Shown one piece after another: positions 1 to 7,726 of a DNA stretch of 64,000 bases. This DNA comes from an uncultured Bacteroidota bacterium (lineage in GTDB: Bacteria; Bacteroidota; Bacteroidia; UKL13-3). The notes beneath the pieces are model-generated. The model worked only from the letters and a program-made list of their open reading frames with translations. It made no database searches and had not been told where the DNA came from. Within the stretch, counting starts at the first letter, position 1. The number at the start of each line of letters is the position of its first letter. Location of the stretch: the NCBI GenBank assembly GCA_903850915.1, contig CAINMV010000037.1:1-64000 (forward strand), read 5' to 3'. The translations under genes and the position numbers were made by a program.

Positions 1-61
1 ATTATTTTCGAGTGCAATTCATACCCAAAAATAACCTTTTGGGGTTTGAAATTACAAATAA

Positions 62-1009
62 ATGAAACGCCGAAACCCATATCCAGTTGGCAATATAATG
101 CAATCAAATCTGCATTCCTTTGGTATGCTGATGAAAGAAAGGACGTTTTCGAGTGAAAATTACAGGTACGGTTTTAATGGGAAAGAAAATGATAACGAGG
201 TTCAAGGACAAGGAAACTGGCAAGATTACGGAGAGAGAATGTATTCGCCACGATTAGGTCGCTTCCCAAGCCCAGACCCTTTAATTATTCATGAAAAGAA
301 GTATCCTGAATTATCTCCATATCAGTTTGCAAGTAATACACCGATACAAGCTATAGATTTAGATGGATTGGAGGCATTTGGAGTTTATAATAAAGCGACC
401 AAAACTTTAGCTCTCATTCCTGATGAAAGTCAAACAAATCCCAAATTAACTTACAAATTTGTTAGTGCTCAGGCTTATGCAAAGCTCACACCTGAAATGA
501 AATCCAAAGCTAACTATGGGATACTTGTTAAAAATGTATTTACTGGAGGTCATTCAGAAGGTGGTGGGAAAGTTGCATCTCAAACTAATCCAAATGAGAA
601 ACCAATATCAGCAGGTAGCTATAACATCTTAGAGAATAAAGGTAATACTAATCCTGACCACAATTCATTCTTTGTATTAGACCCTCAAGATAACAGCCAA
701 TATGATAAGGTTGACAATAGACCTGGGGAGGTTAATTCTGCGGGTGAACAAAGGACTGGTTATAATTTACACCCTGGTAGAGTTAGTTTTGGATGTGTTA
801 CAATAAATAAAGATGACCCGAACATGACTCCCGAAAAAAGAGCGGAAGAATGGAATATTATTAACAACGCTATTAATAACACAAAAACAGAGCAAGTGCC
901 TGACAACAGAGGTATTCAGAAATACGTGCCAGGAACAACACAAACTAAATTTGGAACATTAAAGGTTGTTGACGAGAAACCAGCAGCAACTAAAACTGGG
1001 GGGAATTAA
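62..1009 (+). CDS. Orphan Rhs C-terminal tip with L,D-transpeptidase-like toxin domain
   Basis: Residues about 35-104 match the end of a Bacteroidota Rhs core: YRYGFNGKE, then YSPRLGRF and PDPL, then SPYQFASNTP and DLDGLE. The variable tip follows, as in polymorphic toxins. The tip contains HPGRVSFGC with His237, Ser242 and Cys245, like the His/Ser/Cys signature of DUF2778 or L,D-transpeptidase-like effectors (Tlde1 group) that act on peptidoglycan. The long Rhs repeat region is absent: in-frame stops lie just upstream, and I see no Rhs-like residues in bases 1-61 in any frame. This is therefore an orphan or displaced tip, expressed from its own ATG or silent until recombined onto a full Rhs gene. 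A lipoprotein gene follows after 11 bases. The Rhs call is firm; the enzymatic class is moderately supported. Confidence 0.75.
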   Translation: MKRRNPYPVGNIMQSNLHSFGMLMKERTFSSENYRYGFNGKENDNEVQGQGNWQDYGERMYSPRLGRFPSPDPLIIHEKKYPELSPYQFASNTPIQAIDLDGLEAFGVYNKATKTLALIPDESQTNPKLTYKFVSAQAYAKLTPEMKSKANYGILVKNVFTGGHSEGGGKVASQTNPNEKPISAGSYNILENKGNTNPDHNSFFVLDPQDNSQYDKVDNRPGEVNSAGEQRTGYNLHPGRVSFGCVTINKDDPNMTPEKRAEEWNIINNAINNTKTEQVPDNRGIQKYVPGTTQTKFGTLKVVDEKPAATKTGGN

Positions 1010-1020
1010 AAAGGCTATAT

Positions 1021-1440
1021 ATGACAAGAATTATTTTGAAATATTTTGCACTTGCCTTTTTTGCTGTAATCATATCCTGCACACCTAATCCAGCAATACA
1101 AATTAATGATACTTTGGAAATGGGCTTAGGTAAAAAGTATTTTGATTATGTTGTAAATCTTAATGCTTCTGTGAAAGGCGATACCTCTGTATTACATAGC
1201 TTTTTAAATGTTAAAGACCTATATGATGGGGCAGCTTATGAGCATGGATGGGTTTTGATTGAGTTAATGCGAAAATTGGGTGATGAAGCATTTGCGAATG
1301 CCTTAGGTAAATTAAATAAGGAGCAGTTGGAGAATTTGAATATTTATTTTAAGGGAGGTTTAGATATGCATGCCAAAGCAAATGAGTTACCGAGAGATTA
1401 TCCAAATAGTTTTAAAAGATTAGGCTACGTAAACGAATGA
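1021..1440 (+). CDS. Small lipoprotein, candidate immunity protein for the Rhs tip
   Basis: This 139-residue protein has a lipoprotein signal: a positive start, a hydrophobic stretch and the lipobox IISC with Cys20. The mature part is about 119 residues, mostly helical in character, with no domain I recognise. It begins 11 bases after the Rhs tip on the same strand, the usual place for the cognate immunity gene of a polymorphic toxin. A periplasm-facing lipoprotein would suit a toxin that attacks peptidoglycan, since immunity proteins of L,D-transpeptidase-like effectors act in the periplasm. The lipoprotein signal is visible in the sequence; the immunity role is inferred from position and compartment. 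Confidence 0.6.
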   Translation: MTRIILKYFALAFFAVIISCTPNPAIQINDTLEMGLGKKYFDYVVNLNASVKGDTSVLHSFLNVKDLYDGAAYEHGWVLIELMRKLGDEAFANALGKLNKEQLENLNIYFKGGLDMHAKANELPRDYPNSFKRLGYVNE

Positions 1441-1490
1441 TAAATAAAAAATCCCATTTGCAACAGGTCGTTAAACAACACTATCATAAT

Positions 1491-1514
1491 TATCTTGAGA
1501 AATAAATCAAGATA
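1491..1514. other. Stem-loop downstream of the toxin/lipoprotein pair
   Basis: Perfect 8-base arms TATCTTGA (1491-1498) and TCAAGATA (1507-1514) enclose an 8-base loop, 51 bases after the lipoprotein stop. No T-run follows on the plus strand, so it is not a textbook terminator. It could end or stabilise the two-gene transcript. Confidence 0.35.
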
Positions 1515-1531
1515 CATTAATTAAATAGTCA

Positions 1532-1699
1532 ATGAAAGAATTTTCTTTTAAAATAACAGGAATGGTTTTCATAATCCTGTTAATTATTAATGGTAAGTGT
1601 AAAATACCATGTTCCGAGAATATGAGTAATTCGTTAATAAATGAAATCCTAAATATTCTTACGACTCTATTTATAAATAAAATTCTAATCTAATTTAAC
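1532..1699 (+). CDS. Possible small membrane or secreted peptide (55 aa)
   Basis: An open frame of 55 codons starts with MKEFSFKITG and continues into a strongly hydrophobic stretch (MVFIILLIIN) followed by GKC, which resembles a lipoprotein or signal segment cut short. It lies in the 362-base space between the lipoprotein gene and the converging gene at 1803, just after the stem-loop. It may be the remnant of a second, decayed immunity lipoprotein, as Rhs loci often carry orphan immunity genes, or it may be chance. Only the hydrophobic N-terminus supports it. Confidence 0.25.
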
Positions 1700-1802
1700 A
1701 AATGAAACTGAAAATTGGTGGTCAATGCCACCGAATATTCCTTATTAGCATTTATGAGGCCAACATCACTCTCAAATCTACAAGGTTTCAACTTTACAGA
1801 TT

Positions 1803-2240
1803 TTAGGAATTTGCTTTTTCCTGCACCATTTTCTGTTCCTTTTTATACTTAAGGTATAAGTGGCTACAAAGGATAATAACTCCTACAGTTACGCTACCCA
1901 CAATAATCCATTTGATGGTGCTCCTGCCTTTAGAGTTAGCACTTGACCCAATATCACCGGTTACATTTGCAGAAGTAGCTGATTCCATTCCGCCTAACCC
2001 GCCATTTGCGATGCTCGAAGCAACCGGATTTCCTCCCATAGAAGCTGTGGCACCTGCTCCTGCCGATGTAACGGAAGCAGCGTTTGACGTTTGCCCAAGA
2101 CCCGATGAAGTTCTACCAGCTGAAGTGCTAGCACTACCTTGATTCACAGAATAATTTCTCCCTGTAAATGATTTGCTGGAGTTAATTGATTTACGTGTTC
2201 GCAAAAGTAAATCCAGCATAGTTTGTTCGGTGACATTCAT
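1803..2240 (-). CDS. Unknown protein with Ser/Gly/Ala-rich linker and C-terminal membrane helix
   Basis: I do not recognise this 145-residue protein. It has a short charged N-terminus (about 1-30), a low-complexity middle rich in Ser, Gly, Ala and Thr (about 30-105), one transmembrane helix near residues 109-128 (WIIVGSVTVGVIILC) and a short lysine-rich tail. There is no signal peptide, so it is probably tail-anchored with the linker in the cytoplasm. It starts 4 bases after the stop of the gene at 2245-2610, so the two are very likely co-transcribed. An open frame on the opposite strand within it is a shadow. Function unknown. Confidence 0.6.
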   Translation of the reverse strand: MNVTEQTMLDLLLRTRKSINSSKSFTGRNYSVNQGSASTSAGRTSSGLGQTSNAASVTSAGAGATASMGGNPVASSIANGGLGGMESATSANVTGDIGSSANSKGRSTIKWIIVGSVTVGVIILCSHLYLKYKKEQKMVQEKANS

Positions 2241-2244
2241 GATA

Positions 2245-2610
2245 TTATTTATCTGTTACAATGTTGATTTTGAATTCGGTGGTTGAGATGGCAATAAGAT
2301 AAATGTATCCATAGCGAAATACTTCTTGTTTTTTGTCATTTATATCTGGAACGATAGCAGCTTTAAAGTTAAATCCCATTTTGGTTAATTCGATAGCGCT
2401 TATGCGGTATACTTCGAGGTCTAATAGTCCCTCAAGAATTTTTATATTGTCCAATCTCGCCTTTTGAAGGATAATTTCATATTGGTAATCGTCATTTTTC
2501 ATCTGATAGCTTTCTTGATTCTTATGGCGTATACAACAATACTTTTGTTTTGAAATTTTAGTTTCGAAGTCTTTAAGACAATATCTGTAAGTGCAGGTTT
2601 TGATAAACAT
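2245..2610 (-). CDS. Unknown protein with an N-terminal Cys pattern, possibly zinc-binding
   Basis: This 121-residue protein starts with a cysteine- and histidine-containing segment: CTYRYC, then KYCCIRH about 15 residues later. That spacing could bind zinc in the manner of a small ribbon. The rest (about 40-121) is mixed helix and strand without a signal peptide or membrane segment. I do not recognise the family. It is the upstream partner of the membrane-anchored protein at 1803-2240, with a 4-base gap. Both lie inside the island, so they may serve the mobile element, but nothing in the sequence shows how. Confidence 0.6.
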   Translation of the reverse strand: MFIKTCTYRYCLKDFETKISKQKYCCIRHKNQESYQMKNDDYQYEIILQKARLDNIKILEGLLDLEVYRISAIELTKMGFNFKAAIVPDINDKKQEVFRYGYIYLIAISTTEFKINIVTDK

Positions 2611-2803
2611 GATTTTGGTGGTTTTATTATATTAAAATTGATAATCCTTTTATGAAATGTAGTTAATACTTTTTATAGCGGTCATTATTAAGCTAAAGCT
2701 ATGCCTATAGAATCCACCAAGCATGTATATGTTTTGCCCAATGCATCTTGCCGTAGCATTTTCAACATCGCGGATTTTTACAGACCATAATCCCCTTATG
2801 ATT

Positions 2804-3109
2804 TTATTTCTTTCTTCCATTTTTCTCTTCTGCGTTATTAATTGCCCTCATTACTTGACTTTTCAAAAAATACACTCTCGATTTTATTTTCTGCTGGGAA
2901 ATAATGCCTTCACGTCGCCATTGATTAAGCGTAACGAGCGAAACCTTCAATAGCTTCGCTACCTCTTTCCTGGTTAATAAAGTATCATCAACGGTTTCCT
3001 GAGGCATCTTTTGAAGTACTTTCGCAACGCTTTCTTCGATGATGCATCGCAACTCGTCCTCATCTAAATTGAAGATTAGTCGGTTGTTCTGGATTCTATT
3101 ATCTAACAT
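2804..3109 (-). CDS. Helix-turn-helix DNA-binding protein, excisionase/MerR-like
   Basis: This 101-residue protein has a classic helix-turn-helix of the excisionase-like (HTH_17) kind at about residues 46-90: LLTRKEVAKLLKVS, then TLNQWRREGII, then a basic end. The N-terminal 40 residues look helical and may dimerise. Such proteins are regular cargo of Bacteroidota integrative elements, where they regulate excision or transfer genes. A perfect 16-base palindrome lies about 40 bases upstream of the start and is a plausible operator. The domain call is firm; its targets are unknown. Confidence 0.8.
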   Translation of the reverse strand: MLDNRIQNNRLIFNLDEDELRCIIEESVAKVLQKMPQETVDDTLLTRKEVAKLLKVSLVTLNQWRREGIISQQKIKSRVYFLKSQVMRAINNAEEKNGRKK

Positions 3110-3516
3110 GACCGTAAATTTAAATACATTAAAAAAAAAAAATTAAAAGACTGCCAGTTGGCAGTGTTTTGTCAGTGGAATTTTATATCTGATTGATATC
3201 AGGACTTATAGAGGGATGAAAATAATTTGATACGTGGTAAAACTGTAGCAAATTCAATTTATGGGTCTTTTGTTTTGAGAAGTAGCGCTAAAAAATCATC
3301 GTATTTTCAAGAAAGAATCATTTTTAGTGAAAAAATCGAATCATTTATTAGTCTTGTTTAAAAGTGGTAAGTACTAATAATAATTGGATCTTTTACCTAC
3401 GTAAATCGGATTGCTCTAAAACCGCAGCAGAGACATTCTAATCTCAATGGAATGATTATACCAGAGATGATACAATTTGATTTAGCGAATGCTAATTAGA
3501 ATTTTATGTGTTTCTT
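3110..3516. other. Intergenic region of 407 bases, no gene seen
   Basis: This AT-rich spacer separates two minus-strand genes. It holds a run of twelve A at 3131-3142, the palindrome at 3150-3165, and a weaker inverted repeat (TATTAGT at 3346-3352, ACTAATA at 3373-3379, 20 bases between). I see no convincing coding frame, RNA gene or repeat. The promoter of the HTH gene should lie at the low-coordinate end. Confidence 0.5.
3150..3165. promoter_or_regulatory. Perfect palindrome upstream of the HTH gene, candidate operator
   Basis: ACTGCCA and TGGCAGT are perfect 7-base arms around a 2-base centre, 41 bases upstream of the HTH gene start at 3109. Size, symmetry and place fit a binding site for a dimeric regulator, perhaps the HTH protein itself. 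There is no T-run, so a terminator is unlikely. Confidence 0.4.
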
Positions 3517-4389
3517 CTATGAAATAGATTTAGGCGATTTCTTAACTATTAGAGGGAAAATTAATTCATAGTCATCATCATAACTTTTACTCTTTTTCGA
3601 TTGATGACGCATTGAGCTTTCGCTCAAAGTAATATTGAACTTCTTGCAGAATACTCTGCCAACAATTTCCTGAGAAAGATTATCCCTGATGTACCCGTTT
3701 TTTTTAAGCACCGTTATCAAGGAAGTTACATCAGTCTGTGTATATGATAACCCGATCCAAGAGCCATCTGTGTCCAAAATGCTTTTATCCTTAAGGATTT
3801 TGAGAAGCATAGTATCATAATTCGGAACAATAAATAATTTTTCGAAGGTAATTAAATTGGTATCGGTTTTTGGTTTAGTTCGCTTAGCGTAAAACTCTAA
3901 CCAGTCAGTGATTAATTTCTGCCTTTCTGCAAAATCTCGAAAGGGACAGATCTTTAGAAAAACCTTATAGACTTGTGATTCAACAAGATTCACAAAGTCT
4001 CGTTTTTTTGGATAATTATCATTGTAACGATTCAAGAACAATCTGATTAGATCCTTATCCAGCCAACTAAGTTGATATGCTAAAGCTCGAACATAGAGTT
4101 GACTATTGTTATCAATAATAATCTTACCACAAATAGGCTCAAAATGATATTCAAAATCAATTTTGTTATTCTCGCAATAAAACTGAACTTCTTCTTTTAG
4201 TCTATTTAAATACTCCACTTTTACTATACCTTTTTTTAATGAAGTCGAATCGTTAAACTTTTTTTCTATCTCTTGATAAATTTGGATTATATCAATTTCA
4301 TGTTTCTCCTGTTTAAATTTCCATAAAGTGTTCCGATTCTCACTTAATTTTAAGGGCTTGGTTCGAGTTATAGTTTTTAATTTCATCAT
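3517..4389 (-). CDS. Unknown island protein, 290 aa
   Basis: This soluble protein has no signal peptide or membrane helix. It is charged and largely helical. The C-terminal third (about 215-290), with YTQTDVTSLITVLKKNGYI then VGRVFCKKFNITLSESSM, resembles the C-terminal module of proteins common in Bacteroidota integrative elements, broadly like the RteC group, but the match is weak by eye. It lies next to the tRNA-Arg boundary, transcribed away from it, in the place often held by element regulators or mobilisation genes. I do not assign a function. RteC-like is a guess. Confidence 0.55.
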   Translation of the reverse strand: MMKLKTITRTKPLKLSENRNTLWKFKQEKHEIDIIQIYQEIEKKFNDSTSLKKGIVKVEYLNRLKEEVQFYCENNKIDFEYHFEPICGKIIIDNNSQLYVRALAYQLSWLDKDLIRLFLNRYNDNYPKKRDFVNLVESQVYKVFLKICPFRDFAERQKLITDWLEFYAKRTKPKTDTNLITFEKLFIVPNYDTMLLKILKDKSILDTDGSWIGLSYTQTDVTSLITVLKKNGYIRDNLSQEIVGRVFCKKFNITLSESSMRHQSKKSKSYDDDYELIFPLIVKKSPKSIS

Positions 4390-4595
4390 AATATTTTTGA
4401 TAGAATACAGAATACTTTTTTGTGATTGGAGATGTTTAGAACAAAGGTAGTTCTTGGTTCAGAAATAGCTTGATTAACCATAAGAAAAAATAGGTTCGGT
4501 TTGCCCCGAAAGAATATTTGTATCCACTTCTGTATCCACTTTGCTTCTTAATTCACCTAAAGCACTTGCTATCAGAGAGTTAAGAAGTTAAATTG

Positions 4596-4667
4596 TGGCT
4601 CCATCGGGAATCGAACTCGAATCTGCGCCTTCGGAGGGCGCCGTACTATCCATTATACTACAGAGCC
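4596..4667 (-). tRNA. tRNA-Arg (anticodon CCG)
   Basis: Read on the minus strand this folds as a 72-base tRNA: acceptor GGCTCTG pairing with TGGAGCC (two G-T wobbles) and discriminator A; D arm GTAT/GTAC; anticodon stem GCGCC/GGCGC around loop CTCCGAA, giving anticodon CCG for codon CGG; T arm TCGAG/CCCGA around TTCGATT, with one A-C mismatch in the T stem. CCA is not encoded. The 3' end faces the island, which makes it a natural attachment site for a tyrosine-recombinase element. Confidence 0.93.
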
Positions 4668-4821
4668 GTTATTAAATCAAATTGATCGCAAATTATATCA
4701 AAAATTTAAGCACAACAAATCGGTTTAAAACGGATGCAAAAGTAATAAATTAAACGTTGTTGAGCCGATTAAACTCATTGTACCGCTATTCGTATTTTCT
4801 TTTTTCATTCCAATGTTTGAA

Positions 4822-5313
4822 TTATCTTTTTAACGACTCCATCTCAAATTGAAAGGGTAGAAAAGAACGTGTGCCTATTTCTGAAATATAAATATCTCCT
4901 ATTTCTCCTTGCAGTATTGTCCTAATTGGTTGCTTTTGACGCATCTCATATTCACTGATGCTTTGCAAACAAGCTCCACAACTCATAGCTGGCTCTGCCA
5001 CAACTTGTTCTGTTGCTTTTACAGTGATGGCCATCGATACAATAGTCACTCCTGGATAGGTTGAACCGGCATAAAAAATAGCCACGCGCTCGGCACATAA
5101 GCCACTCGGAAAGGCAATATTTTCCTGATTACTGCCTTTAATAATCTCACCATTAGCTAATAAAAGCGCGCACCCTACATAAAAAGCTGAATAAGGAGCA
5201 TACGCTAATTGAATTGCATCTTTGGCAGCATTTAATAGTGTTCGATCAGCTGCGGTTAATTCCGCTGCCGAAGTATAACGTTGCAATAAAATCTCCTTTT
5301 TTATCAAATCCAT
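4822..5313 (-). CDS. cdd: Cytidine deaminase
   Basis: It converts cytidine and deoxycytidine to uridine and deoxyuridine in pyrimidine salvage, in the cytoplasm. At 163 residues it is the usual size for the tetrameric, zinc-dependent family. Landmarks are the substrate-binding NQENIAFPSG (about 62-71), the zinc/catalytic CAE at 73-75 with Glu75 as proton shuttle, and the second zinc motif CGAC with Cys112 and Cys115. The usual Pro before CGAC is Ser here, a mild change. It stands alone between tRNA-Arg and the divergent peptidase gene and marks the return to core genome after the island. Confidence 0.95.
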   Translation of the reverse strand: MDLIKKEILLQRYTSAAELTAADRTLLNAAKDAIQLAYAPYSAFYVGCALLLANGEIIKGSNQENIAFPSGLCAERVAIFYAGSTYPGVTIVSMAITVKATEQVVAEPAMSCGACLQSISEYEMRQKQPIRTILQGEIGDIYISEIGTRSFLPFQFEMESLKR

Positions 5314-5530
5314 TTTTCAAGTTTAAGTAAATTTATGCAATAGAATAGATTAAATTAATTCCTAGATTGTTTTTAGCCTCAAAAATAATGTCAAGTGACG
5401 GCGTCATGTTTTTTATTACCCTATTGAAATGATGAAAATTGATTCTCCCGATTACTGAAATAAGTGAAATTTTAACCATTTACAATTCCAACATAAACTT
5501 TACTTTCGCATATTATTTTATTACCAACAC

Positions 5531-7645
5531 ATGAAAAAGTTCTCTATCATTTTTATCGTATTTATCCTTTTCACATCGAGTGTTACCGATGAAGGGATGT
5601 TTCCTTTAACAGAGATATCTAAATTAGATTTGGCAAAGGCCGGACTTAAAATTCCTGTAATTGAATTATACAATCCGAATGGCACAAGCCTAGTTGATGC
5701 TGTAGTTCGTGTTGGCGGTTGCACTGGATCTTTTATTAGCAACGAGGGTTTAATAATTACCAATCACCATTGTGGTTTTAGCAGTGTGAGTTCAGCAAGC
5801 GACAGTGTTCATAATTATTTGCGTGATGGATTTTACGCGAATGAAAAAAACAAAGAAATAAAAACAGGTCTCACTAGCAAAATTATCGATTCGTACACCG
5901 ATGTGTCGACTCTTGTATTAAAGGGAACAGAATCGGTTTCCAATGACGTTGAGAAAACAAAACTTATTCTTGAAAACAGAAAACAAATTATTAAAAACGA
6001 ACAAGCCAAAAACAAAGATCTTGATTATGAAGTAAGTGAAATGTTTACTGGGCGAACCTTTATTCTCTTTCGTTACAATACGTTGAAAGATATTCGCATT
6101 GTCTATAATCCGCCTTTAGCCATCGGAGAATTTGGTGGTGAAAGCGACAACTGGGTATGGCCTAGGCATAATGGCGACTTCTGTATTTTGCGCGCTTATG
6201 TTGCACGTGATGGTAGCAGTAAGCCTTTCGATAACGATAATGTGCCTTTTCAACCTAAGAAATTTTTGAAGGTGAATGCGAAAGGAGTCAAAGAAAATGA
6301 TTTTGTATTTATCCTCGGTTTCCCAGGACGCACATTCAGACACGTGCCTTCACAATTTGTTGAATACCAGCAAAAATACCTGATGCCATTCGTTGCTGAC
6401 CTTTATGAATGGCAAATTGCGAAAATGTTAGATTTGGGTAAGAACAGCGATAACAAACAACTATACTATGCATCCAAGATTAAAGGATTGGCAAATACGT
6501 CGAAGAACTTCAGAGGGAAAATTCAAGGACTGACACGAACCCATCTTGTAGAAAAAAAACGCTCAAATGAAAAGTTGATGGAAGAAATGCTAAACACCAA
6601 TGATGTAGGTGGCAATAATAAAAATTTATTTAAAGAAATTGAGGAAACATATTCAGCTATGTTTGCTCGTGCTTACAAGAATGTGTGGCTTCAACAACTG
6701 GGCAATGTGAGCTATCTCACCACCGCTAGTAACAATTATCTTTCATTAAAAATGATGTATTCAATAGGTGATACCATTGGTGTAAAGTCGGCCATAGAAG
6801 GCACCCGGAATGCATTGGCAAATTATAATCCAGAAATCGAAATTCCAACCTTGGCGCATTTGATGTCGATGGCATTGCAGTTTCCTGAATCGCAACATAT
6901 TAAAACAGTGGATGCCTATTTTAAAGGGATGGAAGAAAATGCAATTGAAACAAAAATAAAGTTGATGATCAAACAATCCATCTTTAATAATACGGACAAC
7001 GTGAAGGAGTCGATGGCGAAAAGATCCGAAAAGGCAATAAGTACTAAAGGAATATGGTTTAGTCTTATAAACTCCTTAACGGACGAATTGCGAGAAAATG
7101 AAAAATTTGTAATGGCTTGGCAAGCTAAAGTGGCTAACCTTACAACGCGCTACAACGATGCTGAAATGCTCATGAATATTACAACTTACATGCCTGATGC
7201 CAATTCTACATTACGATTAACATATGGTTATATAAAAGGTTATGCGCCACAAGATGCCGTATACCATAAACCATTTACAACCTTGAAAGGAATTGTAGAA
7301 AAACAAACGCCGAGAGGCGATTACGTGATGCCTACATTGCTTCGCCATTTAAGTGAAACGAAAGATTATGGGCCATGGAAAGATAATGAACTTAATGATA
7401 TACCCGTTGGATTCCTTTATAACCTAGATACCACTGGGGGAAACAGTGGCAGTCCGGTAATGGACGCTTTTGGCAATTTCATTGGAATAAATTTTGATCG
7501 TGCCTATACGGCTACTATCAACGACTATGCCTGGAATGAAAATTATAGTCGCAGCATTGGATGTGATGCCCGATACATCTGTTTTGTATTAGACAAATAT
7601 GCGCATGCAAATGCTGTTCTGAATGAGATGGGTGTGAAAAACTAA
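5531..7645 (+). CDS. dpp11: S46 dipeptidyl-peptidase, DPP11-type (Asp/Glu-specific)
   Basis: It is an exported serine exopeptidase that removes dipeptides from peptide N-termini in the periplasm. The 704-residue length fits family S46 (about 700-720). A signal peptide covers about residues 1-19. The catalytic residues look intact: His80 in TNHHCGF, an Asp near 216 in WPRHNGDF, and Ser639 in GGNSGSPV. In S46, the residue 18 after the catalytic Ser sets specificity: Gly gives DPP7 (hydrophobic P1), Arg gives DPP11 (acidic P1). Here it is Arg657 in INFDR, so DPP11-type is predicted. It is a single gene, convergent with the TPR gene and separated from it by a stem-loop. Confidence 0.92.
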   Translation: MKKFSIIFIVFILFTSSVTDEGMFPLTEISKLDLAKAGLKIPVIELYNPNGTSLVDAVVRVGGCTGSFISNEGLIITNHHCGFSSVSSASDSVHNYLRDGFYANEKNKEIKTGLTSKIIDSYTDVSTLVLKGTESVSNDVEKTKLILENRKQIIKNEQAKNKDLDYEVSEMFTGRTFILFRYNTLKDIRIVYNPPLAIGEFGGESDNWVWPRHNGDFCILRAYVARDGSSKPFDNDNVPFQPKKFLKVNAKGVKENDFVFILGFPGRTFRHVPSQFVEYQQKYLMPFVADLYEWQIAKMLDLGKNSDNKQLYYASKIKGLANTSKNFRGKIQGLTRTHLVEKKRSNEKLMEEMLNTNDVGGNNKNLFKEIEETYSAMFARAYKNVWLQQLGNVSYLTTASNNYLSLKMMYSIGDTIGVKSAIEGTRNALANYNPEIEIPTLAHLMSMALQFPESQHIKTVDAYFKGMEENAIETKIKLMIKQSIFNNTDNVKESMAKRSEKAISTKGIWFSLINSLTDELRENEKFVMAWQAKVANLTTRYNDAEMLMNITTYMPDANSTLRLTYGYIKGYAPQDAVYHKPFTTLKGIVEKQTPRGDYVMPTLLRHLSETKDYGPWKDNELNDIPVGFLYNLDTTGGNSGSPVMDAFGNFIGINFDRAYTATINDYAWNENYSRSIGCDARYICFVLDKYAHANAVLNEMGVKN

Positions 7646-7679
7646 TTGTTTAAAAAGCAACTTTTTTACTTAAAAAGCA

Positions 7680-7703
7680 AAAAGTGTGACGTAAAACACT
7701 TTT
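7680..7703. terminator. Stem-loop between convergent genes, likely bidirectional terminator
   Basis: Arms AAAAGTGT (7680-7687) and ACACTTTT (7696-7703) are perfect complements around an 8-base loop. The outer parts are A- and T-rich on both strands, which suits termination of both the peptidase gene and the converging TPR gene. The stem is AT-rich and so only moderately strong. Confidence 0.55.
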
Positions 7704-7726
7704 AGCAAAGATCCTGTTTTCTTACT

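Larger units (their letters stand above)
1..4595. mobile_element. Accessory genomic island abutting tRNA-Arg (right boundary only)
   Basis: The stretch holds an orphan Rhs toxin tip, a lipoprotein, several small genes of unknown function and an excisionase-like helix-turn-helix protein, and it ends where the 3' end of tRNA-Arg(CCG) begins at 4596. Tyrosine-recombinase islands typically insert at tRNA 3' ends, so the position fits an integrated element. On the far side of the tRNA the genes are ordinary core genes. I see no integrase or transposase here and no second copy of the tRNA 3' end, so the left boundary and the recombinase lie outside the window or have been lost. The island call is inference from gene content and position. 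Confidence 0.55.

Noticed and set aside
1-61. Bases before the Rhs tip examined for a frameshifted continuation of the Rhs core
   Set aside because: The Rhs frame has stops just upstream and the other two frames show no Rhs-like residues, so a simple frameshift is not supported within the window.
1912-2142. Plus-strand open frame, 76 codons
   Set aside because: Lies wholly inside the minus-strand gene at 1803-2240; Pro/Ala-rich translation mirrors that gene's Ser/Gly-rich codons.
2723-2953. Plus-strand open frame, 76 codons
   Set aside because: Its second half is antisense to the well-supported HTH gene; no motif.
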